NCBI GenBank assembly: GCA_033239125.1
Contig: BSWB01000002.1
Span: forward strand, 5,799,001-5,863,000
Source of the DNA: Fagopyrum homotropicum
Taxonomy: Eukaryota > Streptophyta > Magnoliopsida > Caryophyllales > Polygonaceae
Length of the DNA: 64,000 nt
Direction of reading: 5' to 3'
Shown here: positions 32,298-43,046 of the stretch, piece after piece
Numbering within the stretch: position 1 is the stretch's first letter
How the letters are laid out: every line of letters begins with the position of its first letter
Translations under genes and position numbers: made by a program
Notes under the pieces: model-generated
Told to the model about the DNA's origin: nothing
Databases searched by the model: none
What the model saw: the letters and a program-made list of their open reading frames with translations, nothing else

Positions 32298-33610
32298 CAT
32301 TTATTGTTTTGTTTCATGATTTGAATGAATAGATAATATTAGGTAATTAATCTTTTTTCATATGATTTCAATTTCCATCATCGATCGTGCATTAGTGATA
32401 AATCCGTAAATTATTGCATAATTATATACGGAGATTAAGGATTATTTTTGATAATATTTTGTTATTATATTTTCATCTTCATTTAGAATAATATACATTG
32501 TTACCGAAAGGATCTAGATTTCCCAATAGAGTCAAAATCCAAGTTGTAATTGGGGTTTTAGGTTCGTCAAATGGGCAAAAATAGAGTGACAACGTTCGAT
32601 TTTGAAGAAGGAAAGACGGAGAGAGGGCATTTAGCGCCGGCTTGGTAGCTAGGAATCTGCGGAGGGGTCAAGAGGGTGATATGTCCATGGACGGTGATGT
32701 CATCCGTGCTTCCAGCTTGATATGCTCTTGGCTACCGACGGAAGACATTTCCCGCATATTGATTTCCGTCATCTTTTGATGGAGCACGAAGAAACCTCCG
32801 AATCCTCCGGCGATGTAAGGACTAGGAAATGGAGACATACGAAAGAGACCAAAAAATAACTTTTCCGTCGCTATCGTCGTAGTGCTTTGACACTATAAAT
32901 CCTTACGATCTAGAGACTCGTTTTGTTGGCGTTTAAGGGCGGAAATTGAGGAACGCTTCACAATGCCTCTGGAACCCATTACCAACTACAACAACACTTT
33001 TACCAAACTTAAAAGAGAACCAATCAAAAGACAGTGGACGGATCTAGCGAAGACTATTATTAGGGGTGATCTGGTAGCCGGTAGGACGAGAGACACGACC
33101 TGAAGGTCGAGATCTGAGCTTGTCTGAAAATTCAAAGCCGGTGATGTGTTGGTGGTGTTAGTGGTGGGTAGGTTTTACCAAAAAAATTTCAACGCTTACA
33201 CTAAATAGGAATATGGTTCAGAACAAACGAGTAGCACAAAAAAGCCAAAAAAAAAAAACAAAACATAACAAAGCACAAGAATCTTGCCACCGGGTATTCC
33301 AGCAAATAAGGCGGCGGAGGAGTGCAAACCCACAAGGCATGGGTCATGTACGGTTCGAAGAATCCCAAAGGAGGCGTACCGGGTGGCTATGGAGGCAAAG
33401 CATAGAAAACCAAAGGAGGATATGGTGGGCCCATCGTTGGCCACGGTGGCGGTGGAGGTGCGTATAAGCACCCACGCCTGAGGAATGGTGGTGGCGGGCC
33501 ACCGAAAGCTTGTGATGGAGGTGGTGGCGGCCGGAAAGGGTTAGGCGGCAGCGTTGGTGGCTAGGGTTTTGCCGTGCTCAAATGAGAGTGTTTGAGGATT
33601 TTTGGGTGGG
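32298..33610. other. Intergenic region with glycine-rich coding-like fragment
   Basis: GC content rises from about 32500. Around 33350-33480 one plus-strand frame reads short glycine-rich stretches (GGVPGGYGG, GPIVGHGGGGG) but is broken by stops; it may be a fragment of a glycine-rich protein gene. No intact gene is seen. The region abuts the 5' break of the hAT pseudogene. Confidence 0.35.
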
Positions 33611-35706
33611 TGTACAAGTAGAAGGCGAAGGGCGGCTACGAGACTTTGCAAATGCACATGCAAAAAATCCATCCCGAAAAGTTAGGGATATCACGGGGAT
33701 AATCACAATTGTTCCACGGGTTTGTATCTTCTTTCTCTCAATCTCCTTCATTTATGTTTAGTCAGTGTGAAGAAAGTTTAGGATTAGCTGATGCTATATG
33801 TTCTCATGCATTTCTATTTCCTTATGTGGAATATGAAGAAGTTCGAGCATATAACACTAAATATCTTCAATCTTCTTTTAAACCAAATTTCTCGCAAAAC
33901 CGTTTCCAAATTAGCTTCTAAATCTTACGTACAAAACAAAGAAAAAATTATTTCGGTTTTGACATCTTTTTCGCATCAAGATTCTATTTGGAGTACACAT
34001 TCGCAAAAACATTTTTACATTGGCATTATTAATTTATTTTACATTTTATTGATAACGATATGTTTTTTCATAAATATGTTATTGCATTTCGTCATTTCAA
34101 CCAAAGACATGATGCAACAAACATTTGAAACTTGATAAAATGTTATTACAAGAATTTAATTTATAAAGACGAGTTTTTTCATATTCTTTTGATTACGCAT
34201 CCACTAACAATGTCGTCGTAAACAATTTGGTCGAGGCAACGGGAAAATATTTGCGCACTCCTTTTACTCATCAAAGATGTGCATGCCATATTTTAAACTT
34301 ATGCGCTCAATATGAACTTAAGATTTTAGCGGTTATGCTAACCCCATTATTGACGTTATTGATCATATTTGACACTCCTCCGATTTGAGGAAAAAAAAAT
34401 GGAAAACATTATGTTTATCTAATAATATTAATCCAATTTCATTTTCAATAGACATTAGAACTCGTCGGAACTCTACTAACAAATTACTTGGTCAAGCCCT
34501 TCGTTACAAAGAACTTTTACAAGATTTTTTCGCACAAGACATTTCTTGGTCATTTCTTGATGATGAAAATGTTTGGAAAAACTTGCAATGATATTTGTAA
34601 TGTTTTAAAGATTTTTAGTTATGCAACTAATGTCATGAATATATTTACACCCCCATCTTCTTGTAGCTTTTTAGAAATAGCCGTAAATGTTTTCGAGGCT
34701 TTCTAAAGTGGTTCAACTTTTTCATCCTTACAAATACTATAAATGACATGAAATTGAAATTGCTATAATATTACAATGAAATTCCCTTGATTTATCTTAA
34801 AAATCGCCTTTTTTTATCCTAGACTTAAACTTTATGGTGTTTCCGATTTGTTGGTTGTTTATTATGATTGTTTAGGTTTAGATGTCGTGATTTTTAACAT
34901 TATGCAAAAAGTTCGTGACAAAATTGAAAATTTGATTTCTTCATTTCAAATAAGTGCTAGCTCTTCTTCTACCGCACTTATTCCTACACCCTCTTCTTTT
35001 TCTTCTTCATCTTTTTTTCTTTCAAAAACACAAAAAAATTTAGTTAAAAGTACAAAAACACCAACACATTCATTCTCAAGTGCGGGATTTCAATATTATC
35101 TAACAACGTGTTTTAGTTTTGATAGTGAAGATTCTTTTGAAATTTTAGATTGGTGGAAGAAACTCACCCCGAAATATTCAACCTTAATCAAAATTGTACA
35201 ATGACTCATGAACGTGTCTACATCAACGGTTGTCATGGAGCAAATATTTAGTCAAAAAGAGAACATGCTCAGTTACAAGAGAATTCAATTGAAGCACGAA
35301 AAGTTGGAGGTGCAAGTTTGTATTCAAGATTGTATAAGGGTAGATAAGCGGAAACAACAGAATGCCCCGACCCGTTGAATGATTCAAAATCGGATTCCAA
35401 CTCCGATGATGCGAGCACGACTTCTGAGTCCAAGGCATAAAGATAAGCGGGGTAACAAAAACAACTCGGAAGTCCGAAGAAAGGTAAGAAAATTGCGTGG
35501 TTTTTTATTCCTTTTAACCCGAGAGAATATGTAGGCAACCGAAAAACCGGTTCAATCCCTTTTAAAAAAAAAAAAAATAAAGTACCGTTGAATTTAATTT
35601 TTTTTTGTTTATTTATTTAACAAATTATTGCTCAACCGGCAAACCGGTGGTTTATCGGTTTTGACCTAACCGGTTTAGGTTCATGTTTCCAACGTACCCA
35701 TGTCTA
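33611..35706 (+). pseudogene. Degenerate hAT transposase, 5'-truncated
   Basis: Homology to the intact transposase gene at 38983-41073 begins abruptly near 33611 (matching about 39229, within the BED finger) and continues, with many stops and frameshifts, to the C-terminal dimerisation region (about 35100-35400). The conserved 3' region with GTAGGCAACCGAAAAACCGG follows. The right end CCCATGTCTA at 35697-35706 matches the family terminus. The first ~80 codons, 5' UTR and left inverted repeat are missing, replaced by unrelated sequence, so no TSD can be paired. This is an older member of the same family. Confidence 0.8.
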
Positions 35707-36064
35707 GTTGAAATATATAGTTAGTTGAATCGAACTTAATTTGTTTTTAATAATTTTAATGGGTATTTGGATATCGAAACTTATTAACAACGATGTTAGT
35801 ATAAAATTTCCAAAAAGAGTTTATTTTTAAAAGTATTTTGTAAGGTTATATTTATAATACGTACTTTTTAAACTATTGCAATCTTTTTTTAACATTTATC
35901 TTATAAAACATAAATAACATAAACTTCATAAGCTAATAGAAAATCTCCAACATTTTGAAGTAATTTTCATAAGCTTATAATATCTGGTGAGCTTCTACTT
36001 TCGATAATCTCGCCATTGTTTCTTCAATTTATTACAAACATAAATACAAAATAAACCTTTTAAA
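35707..36064. other. Spacer, 3' side of inhibitor gene 2
   Basis: AT-rich; no feature recognised other than the likely 3' UTR of the gene at 36065. Confidence 0.4.
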
Positions 36065-36613
36065 TCACTGAAACATATTAGTAAAAACCAGAGAAATCCC
36101 ACACGATTGAGCCATCTCGTTATTAGCTTGCGTCAATGGCGAATTACCCTTCTTCTCCTTAAACCCATCTTCACAATCAGACGCTGCATCGTCGGCAGCA
36201 CTGGTATGAATATTCGCCGACATGTAATCCTTCTCTGCGTACGCTTTCAACGCATCTTCCAACGAACTCTCCGCATTCAAATAAACTTCGTCGCAAAAAG
36301 CCAACTGCTTTTTCACAGAAGCGTCGAGTTTAATGTCACCTATAAGCTTCTTGATTTCTGACCTAATTGCGACGCTTTTGTTCTTCGTCAATTTCAGTGC
36401 GATTTCTCCGAGTCCTTCGAGACTCGCCGATCCGCTTTTCGGATCGGATTGTAAGAAAGTCACACATGTTTGGTAGTTTGGGATGATCGGAGAGGATTTG
36501 GATATTTGCTTGCATGTGTTGATTATGAGTTGTGTGTCTGCAGACGAAGAGCGTAGCAATATGAAGAGGATTGTTAGGGTTAGGGAAAGGATTGATTCAG
36601 AATATGAAGACAT
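36065..36613 (-). CDS. Invertase / pectin methylesterase inhibitor family protein 2
   Basis: A 182-residue secreted protein and paralogue of the gene at 30935-31477. The signal peptide is residues 1-25 (ending SSSAD). Cys34/Cys50 and Cys107/Cys147 are the family's disulfide pairs; Cys171 is also shared with the paralogue. It shares DTQLI, IPNYQTCVTFLQSDPKS, SLEDALKAYAEKDY and DCEDGFKEKKG blocks. Intronless and on the same strand as the paralogue, 4.6 kb away, consistent with tandem duplication followed by TE insertion. A TATA box (CTATATAAA) lies about 60 bp upstream of the ATG and is followed by a CT-rich leader. Substrate enzyme unknown. Confidence 0.9.
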   Translation of the reverse strand: MSSYSESILSLTLTILFILLRSSSADTQLIINTCKQISKSSPIIPNYQTCVTFLQSDPKSGSASLEGLGEIALKLTKNKSVAIRSEIKKLIGDIKLDASVKKQLAFCDEVYLNAESSLEDALKAYAEKDYMSANIHTSAADDAASDCEDGFKEKKGNSPLTQANNEMAQSCGISLVFTNMFQ

Positions 36614-36668
36614 TTTTGTTGTTGTTTAGAATTCTATTTTTGTGTTGAGAAAATGTTGTCTCTCTCTC

Positions 36669-36680
36669 TTTTTATATAGT
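36669..36680 (-). promoter_or_regulatory. TATA box of inhibitor gene 2
   Basis: CTATATAAAAAG on the minus strand, followed by a GAGAGAGA leader, about 57-67 bp before the ATG. Confidence 0.6.
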
Positions 36681-38010
36681 GGAAAATCTAAAATTAATAA
36701 ATGGAAAGTAATTAATGAGAAATAATTTCAAAGAAAATGGATTTTAATAATCTCTCCAATCTCTTGTCTTAATTATATAGGATTTTTCAAAATTTTACAG
36801 AATGTTTTTAAAAATCATTAAATGATTTAGAGATTTAATAATCTCTCCACATTCTACCATTATTTTTATACAATTTTTTAGAAATGTTTGATATTATTAA
36901 ATACTTTTAATCTTTTTCTTTTAATATTATTAATATATGTGTTTTTTTACTATAATAATAATTATTGAGAATTAAAGGGAGTACTTTTCTACCAAATTTT
37001 TTTTATCACTTAAGGAATATCCTATATCTTTAATTAAATGGATTATTTATTAGTGATTCTTTACAAGAAAAGAAAAAAGAAGTAGAAGGAATTGTTTTTT
37101 CCAATTTAAAAGATTTTATTTAATCAATACTCTCCAAAAATCAGTAGGAAAAAAGATACTTCCTTTGATCATAATTAACTGTCATTTTAGTTTTTGACAC
37201 AATTTTTTTAAAAAATATTAAATAACAAAGATTTTGTAAAGTTTTTTCTAAATCTGATCACTTATTTAATATTCAAATTTCTTTTAAACCAATAAGAAAG
37301 ATTTTAGAACTAAAATTTATTATTTGCACCAATTTTCAAGAACATTTCTTATAATTATTGGTCATTTATTGGCCTAAAAAACTTTAAACAACAGATAATT
37401 GTGATCAAATTTTTAATGCTAAAACGACACTTTTTTTTTTATCGAAGAGAGTAGGATTTAATTTATATATATTTAAATTTCAATGAGAAAGGATTGGCTT
37501 AAACTCCACTAAAGTCAAAGCAAGGATTTAATTGAGAAATTAAGAAAGGATTTAATTATTTATTACAAATTCTTTGAAAAGGAAAAAAGTAGAAGGAATT
37601 TATTTTTTTCCAATATAAAAGATTTTATCTAATCAATTTTCTCCAATAAAAAAAAAGTATTAAAAAAGCAAGGATTTAATTTACATTAATTGCAATGAGA
37701 AATTGAGAAAGGGTTGACTTAAATTCCATTAAAGTCAAACTAACCGTTACGATTCCTTTTTCATTTGACTCGGGTATGGGCATTGTGAGTTGACCAGGTC
37801 TTTGTATACTAATAAGAGGTTAGGTTTTCAGTTTGAGTTGTTTTATTTATTTTAGCGGTATGTTGGATATGGATAAGGGCACGTTTGGTACTCTTTCTTG
37901 GAGATTATCAAGCTTAGAAAAAACATAATTTAAACATCACTTATTATAAATTTAACACATATTCTTAACACGTATCTTTGTAGGTCGGATATCATCCTAT
38001 TAAGGTTAAA
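36681..38010. repeat. AT-rich spacer with a direct duplication
   Basis: Two related segments (about 37060-37140 plus 37455-37520, and about 37560-37740) share AGTAGAAGGAATT, AAAAGATTTTAT and AAGGATTTAATT blocks in the same order. The first is split by the Stowaway MITE at 37159-37451. No gene is seen. Confidence 0.45.
37159..37451. mobile_element. Stowaway-like MITE
   Basis: Inverted ends CTTCCTTTGATCATAATTAA (left) and CTCTCTTCGATAAAAAAAAA (right, inverted), with the CATTTTAG / CGTTTTAG inner match, bounded by TA at 37157-37158 and 37452-37453. The 293-bp length matches the relative at 5281-5572. Confidence 0.6.
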
Positions 38011-38720
38011 GGGGTGTATTCAATTAAGAGTTTACAGGAATTTTTTGGAGTTTAAAAGTTTATGGATATTGAATATAGATTTTTAAAAGTCCATATAAAT
38101 CTTTAGGTATTCAATTAGGATTTAAAATTTTCCATAAAATTTTATTTAAAAGTTTGTGGATTTTAAAAGAATCAATTAATTCATTAATTTTGTAGGATTC
38201 TTCCTCACTTTTATACATGCCTAAACTCCATAGAAATTTTCCCCCAGCACATAAGATTTCCACAGAATCTGTATTAAGTCTATATAGAATTAAAATATCC
38301 CACAGATAGGGATGGCAATTTCATCCGAACCCGACGGACACCAGATAAGCCGATCCATAATAAAAGGGTGAAAACCTGACATGAAGCGGGTGAAAGCGGA
38401 TGACGGATGAAGCGGTGATGGATCGGGTCGGATTCGGATGGACCTTTCGTCCACCCATCACCCGATCTAGACATGTTACCGGTTCAAACCAAACCGCTGA
38501 ACCGGCGGTTTGTGAACCGGCTCAAACCGCCGGTTTGACCAAACCGGCGGTTTAGGTTTGCCGGTTTGGTTGAACCGGCGGTTCGCGGTTTAGGTTTAGG
38601 TTTGGTTCAACCTAAAACCTAAACCGACGGTTCGAACCGGTGGTTAACCGCCGGTTTGAGCCTTTTTTTATTTTTTTTTTGGCCAAACCGGCGGTTAACC
38701 GGCGGTTTGGCCAAAAAAAA

Positions 38721-38788
38721 GAGACGTTGGCAAAAGCCAACGTCTCTTTTGCCAACGTTCACTCCAACGGCTATAATAGCCGTTGGAG
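38721..38788 (+). promoter_or_regulatory. Twin perfect hairpins upstream of the hAT transposase
   Basis: GAGACGTTGGC (38721-38731) pairs perfectly with GCCAACGTCTC (38736-38746) across AAAA. A second hairpin at 38762-38788 has 12-bp arms starting CTCCAACGGCTA around a TAA centre. They lie between the subterminal repeats and the ATG at 38983, so they could be in the promoter or 5' UTR. Confidence 0.6.
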
Positions 38789-38982
38789 GTTAAATTTATT
38801 TATTTATTTATTTTTTTTTAAATACTAGTTTAACTAAAAAAAAAAATTAATACCCACTATTCCTATAAATACCATACAATTATTTCATTTAAATCACACC
38901 AACATTCTCATCTATCTACTACTACTCTCAATCTCCAATTCTCCATCTCGTATTCTCTTTCTCGTAATTTCGATCTTTCGAA

Positions 38983-41073
38983 ATGGCAAACCCGAATTTC
39001 CCAAGCGACTACGACTTCACTCCCGCTTTCTTTCCTAGCACACAAGAAAGCGAGACTCAACCGCCGGAATCGGAAATGCCACAAGCTCCACAAGTTCCAC
39101 AAGGTGAAGGGCCATTCCGACAAGCCCCTCCACCGAAAATGCTCACCTCCGACAAATTCACCAAACATTACAACAAGGGTCCGGTGATGGACGATTATTG
39201 CCAAGTTTCGTGCAATTATTGTACGAAGGTGTACAAGTGGAAGTCGAAGGGCGGATACGGAACTTTGCAAACCCATATGCAAAAGACTCATCCGGAGAAG
39301 CTCGGAATATCACGGGGACAAACTCAATTGTCCCACGGGTTTGCATCCTCTTCCTCTCAATCTTCTTTATTTACTTATAATCATGTTGATGAATCTTTAG
39401 CATTAGCCAACTTAATTGCATCCGAAGCATTTCCATTTTCTTTTGCGGAATCTATTAATGTAAGAGAATATTGTTCTAATTATCTTCAACCGGCTTATAA
39501 ACCAACTTCTCGTCAACAAGTTTCGAAATTAGTTTCTCATTCTTATGAACAAAAAAAACAAAAAATTCTTACGGTTTTACAATCTTTTTCGCATCAAGTT
39601 TCAATTTGTAGTGATGTTTGGAGTACTTTATCACAAAAACATTTTTACATGGGCATCACTTTACATTTTATCGATAATGATATGTACTTGCATAAATTTG
39701 TTATTGCATATCGACATTTTAATGAAAGACATAGTGCCGCCAACATTGCTAATTTAATAAAAACGGTTTTACAAGAATTTAATTTACAAAACCGTGTTTT
39801 TTCATACTCATTTGATAATGCTTCCGCTAACACCCGCGCCGTTAACCATTTAGTAGGAAATGCGGGTCAACTTATAAAAACTTCTTTTACTCACCAAAGA
39901 TGTGCATGTCATATTTTAAATTTAAGTGTTCAAGATGGCCTAAAAGTTTTACATGAAATGTTAGAACCTATAACCGATGTAATTGAACATATTTGGCATT
40001 CAACCGAATTAAGAAGAAAATGGAGATCAACTTGTATTGAAAAAAATTTTCCTCCAATTTCTTTTTCGAAAGATATTGGAACTCGGTGGAACTCAACCTA
40101 TAAACTACTAACTCAAGCTATTCGTTATAAAAATGTTTTACAAGAATTTTCTTCACAATATATTTCTTGGTCTATTTTAGATGATGAAAGTATTTGGCAA
40201 ACTTGTTTTGATATTTGTAGTGTTTTAAAAGTTTTTAGTGATGCTACTAATACATTAAGTTATGTTTACATTCCTACTTCTTGTTGTTTTTTAGAAATAG
40301 CCGTAAATGTTGCCGAGGCTTTACAAACCGGTTTAGCTTTAGAATCACTTAAATATGCGGCAACCGAAATGAAAACAAAATGGCTAAAATATTATAATGA
40401 GGTTCCCGTAGTTTATCTTATTGCCGCCGTTTTCGATCCTAGATTAAAAATAGATGGTGTTACGGAATTTTTAAATGCTTATTATGAATGTTTAGGATTA
40501 TCTACTATTATGAATGTTAATAATATTATTAGTAATGTTCGTGTTGAAATTGCTAAATTACTTAATTTATTTGAAACTAGTGCTAGTGCTAGTGCTTCTA
40601 CACAAACAACTCCTCCACCCACTTCTTCTTCTCCTTCTCCTTCTATTCTTTCTAAAGCTAGACAAATTTTATCTAAAAGAACTAAAACACCTAGACATTC
40701 ATCCGCAAGTGCGGAATTTGAAGATTTTCTAACTACTCCTTTTAGTTTTGATGGTGATATTGATAGTTTTGAAGTTTTACAATATTGGAAGAAGATGGCC
40801 CCAAAGTATCCAACATTAGCCAAGATTGTGCAACAAATTATGGCCGTTCCCGCATCAACGGTGGCCGTGGAGCAAGCTTTTAGTCAAGGAGGAAACATGC
40901 TAAGCTACAAGAGGAGTCAATTGAAGCCCGATAAATTGGAGGCTCAAGTTTGTGTTCAAGATTGGATAAGGGCGGAGAGGAGGCTACAACGGAATGCACC
41001 CACTTATGATAGATCATCGGATTCCAACTCCGATGATCCGGCCACTACTTCCGAGTCCGAGTCGCAAAGGTAA
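38983..41073 (+). CDS. hAT transposase, BED-type zinc finger (RICESLEEPER-like)
   Basis: A 696-residue intact protein that would cut and rejoin the element's ends. A BED zinc finger is at residues about 70-105 with Cys77, Cys80, His98 and His103 all present. The RNase-H-like core holds CSDVW (Asp211) and FDNASAN (Asp278), then RCACHILNL and TRWNSTY (about 367-373). The C-terminal hAT dimerisation domain runs from about 598 to 665 (YWKKMAPKYPTLAKI...VAVEQAFSQGG...). The tail is Ser-rich and acidic. Length and domain order are those of complete plant hAT transposases. No frameshift or internal stop is seen. A shared 3' region with a GTAAGT-type donor follows the stop, so a small downstream intron in the transcript is possible. 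Confidence 0.94.
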   Translation: MANPNFPSDYDFTPAFFPSTQESETQPPESEMPQAPQVPQGEGPFRQAPPPKMLTSDKFTKHYNKGPVMDDYCQVSCNYCTKVYKWKSKGGYGTLQTHMQKTHPEKLGISRGQTQLSHGFASSSSQSSLFTYNHVDESLALANLIASEAFPFSFAESINVREYCSNYLQPAYKPTSRQQVSKLVSHSYEQKKQKILTVLQSFSHQVSICSDVWSTLSQKHFYMGITLHFIDNDMYLHKFVIAYRHFNERHSAANIANLIKTVLQEFNLQNRVFSYSFDNASANTRAVNHLVGNAGQLIKTSFTHQRCACHILNLSVQDGLKVLHEMLEPITDVIEHIWHSTELRRKWRSTCIEKNFPPISFSKDIGTRWNSTYKLLTQAIRYKNVLQEFSSQYISWSILDDESIWQTCFDICSVLKVFSDATNTLSYVYIPTSCCFLEIAVNVAEALQTGLALESLKYAATEMKTKWLKYYNEVPVVYLIAAVFDPRLKIDGVTEFLNAYYECLGLSTIMNVNNIISNVRVEIAKLLNLFETSASASASTQTTPPPTSSSPSPSILSKARQILSKRTKTPRHSSASAEFEDFLTTPFSFDGDIDSFEVLQYWKKMAPKYPTLAKIVQQIMAVPASTVAVEQAFSQGGNMLSYKRSQLKPDKLEAQVCVQDWIRAERRLQRNAPTYDRSSDSNSDDPATTSESESQR

Positions 41074-41727
41074 TGGGGTTACGAAAACAACTCGGAAGTC
41101 CGAAAAAAGGTAAGTAAAGGTAAGAGAACTACGTGGGCTTTGATTCCTCTTAAACCCCAGAGGATACGTAGGCAACCGGGAAACCGGTTCAAACCCTTTC
41201 CTTTTTTTTTTTTTTTTTTCATTTAGTTATATTCAAAATTTCAAATACTAATGTAAAGATGTAATAAAAAAAATTGAATGTATAAAAAATTTAGCTTGCT
41301 TTATTTTGTTGTAGAATTGTAGTTAGTACTTAGTAATTTTGTTTAATATGTAATTATTATACATTGAATTTCAATGTATAAAAAAATTTTAGTTGCTTTG
41401 TTGTATAACTTGTATGTTAGTTAGTCATTTTATTTTAGTTGCTTCTTTCTTTTATTATTGTTAGTAATTTTTTTTACTATATAATTATTTTATTCAAAAG
41501 CTAATGTAATGAAAAAAAAATTCAATGTATAAAAAATTTGAGTTTGCTTTCTTTTATTATTGTTAGTAATGTTATATAACTTATATTAGTTGCTTTCTTT
41601 TATTTACTTAGTAATTCTATCTAAATGCTATTGTAAAAAAAAAATTCTATGTATAAAATATAAAGTTATAAAATAATTTTAATTAATATATATTATACAT
41701 TTATACATATATATTATATTACTTATA

Positions 41728-41732
<5 letters not shown>

Positions 41733-41790
<58 letters not shown>
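41733..41790. repeat. (TA)n microsatellite inside the hAT element
   Basis: TA-rich run between the transposase 3' UTR and the right subterminal repeats. Confidence 0.9.
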
Positions 41791-41802
<12 letters not shown>

Positions 41803-42704
41803 AAGTCATGTGCCAAACCGCCAAACCGGCGGTTTGGCGGTTTGGCAAACCGCCGGTTTAGGTTTAACCTAAACCGGCGGTTCCTCATTGGCCGGTTTAG
41901 GTTTAGGTTTGGCTTTTGCCAAACCTAAACCGCCGGTTCCTAAACCTAAACCGGCGGTTTAGGAACCGGCAACATGTCTAACCCGATCCATCATCCATCC
42001 ACCCATCCGACCCGTGTCACCCGCTTACACCCGTTATAAGTTTATTGATTGTTTACTTGTTTAGTGATATTTAGTTCCCTTTTGATTTATAAATTGGTGA
42101 TTTATTGATTGTTTAGCAAAATTTGTACATTTGTTCACTTCCTATTATGATCTTATTGTATTTATGTATTGCTAAATTTCTCTATTTTTCAAGAACTTAA
42201 ACTTATACTACTTCTTGTAATATTTTCACTTGGATAATTTGTGTTGACTTTATACTTATCATATTTTTTATGGATAAGACTTTTTCGGATTGAATTTATT
42301 TTTATTATTATTAATTTTCCTCATTCGAATCCGAGTTTAATATCGATTTACAGGAAATGCGTAGAACACCCGAATATCACCCGATCCATCCGCTTCATCC
42401 GTTGGATGCGGATGGATCGGATGCGGGTGGTGGTTTGGCGGGTGGCTGGTCGGGTGGGGTGGATGAGATTTTTTCGCGGGTCGGGTGGCGGACAAGGTCA
42501 TCCACCCACCACCCGATCCATTGTCATCCCTACCCACAGAATTTGCAAATCCTATGATTATTAATCAGTCAAAATCTTTAAAAGTGTGGATTGAATACAC
42601 CCCCCTAAGTTAGATTGAATGATTATGTGAAATTGAAAACAAACAATGGTTTATAAACAAATAGTCAAACACAATATAGATAAATCACGCTTCGAAGTAC
42701 TCAA

Positions 42705-43046
42705 GGGGTGTATTCAATATAAACTTTTAAAGATTTTGACTGATTTTTAATAATCATAGAATTTCTGGATTCCGTGAGATATTTTAATTCTATATAGAGT
42801 CAGGTTCTGTGAAAATCTTATGTGTTGGAACTTGGAAGATATAATTAATAAAGAATCCTACAAAATCAATAAAATAATAAATTCTTTTAAAATCAACAAG
42901 CTTTTAAATAACACAAGAATTTTATGAAAAATTTAAAATCCTAATTGAATATCAAAAGATTTATATGGACTTTTAAAATTTATATTAAAGACACGTAAAC
43001 TTTTAAACTCCAAAAAATTCCTATTAAATTTTAATTAAATACCTCC
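42705..43046. mobile_element. MITE, second copy of the GGGGTGTATTCAAT family (inverted)
   Basis: Its left end GGGGTGTATTCAATATAAAC aligns with the right end of the 38011-42604 copy, and the shared AATTTTTTGGAGTTTAAAAG block runs in the opposite direction. It lacks the hAT insertion and so gives a paralogous empty site near 42770. Confidence 0.75.

Larger units (their letters stand above)
38468..41980 (+). mobile_element. Complete, possibly autonomous hAT transposon, TSD ACCCGATC
   Basis: The 3513-bp element starts TAGACATGTTACCGGTTC and ends with the inverse of TAGACATGTTGCCGGTTCC. A perfect 8-bp duplication ACCCGATC lies at 38460-38467 and 41981-41988. Both subterminal regions (about 38490-38715 and 41810-41970) hold clustered AACCGGCGGTTT motifs in both orientations, the usual transposase-binding layout of hAT elements. 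The single transposase gene is intact. It sits inside the middle hAT element, so it is the latest insertion in this nest. Confidence 0.93.
38307..42532. mobile_element. Middle hAT non-autonomous element, TSD CCCACAGA
   Basis: Termini TAGGGATGGCAAT and inverse of TAGGGATGACAAT, flanked by a perfect 8-bp duplication CCCACAGA (38299-38306 and 42533-42540). Without the inner element it is about 705 bp. Subterminal parts are full of GGATGG / CCATCC and GGGTCGG units. The sister MITE at 42705-43046 has a single CTCACGGA at the matching site, which supports the TSD call. Confidence 0.88.
38011..42604. mobile_element. Outer MITE (GGGGTGTATTCAAT termini) carrying two nested hAT elements
   Basis: The left end GGGGTGTATTCAATTAAG and the inverted right end GGGGTGTATTCAATCC bound about 360 bp of MITE sequence once the 4.2-kb insertion is removed. 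A second copy of the same family lies, inverted, at 42705-43046 and supplies the unfilled insertion site. TSD of this outer element is not convincing. Confidence 0.7.

Noticed and set aside
33196..33471. Minus-strand 91-residue frame
   Set aside because: The plus-strand glycine-rich reading is a better explanation and neither is intact.
42241..42564. Open frames in the GGATGG-rich region
   Set aside because: Low-complexity translation of hAT subterminal repeats.
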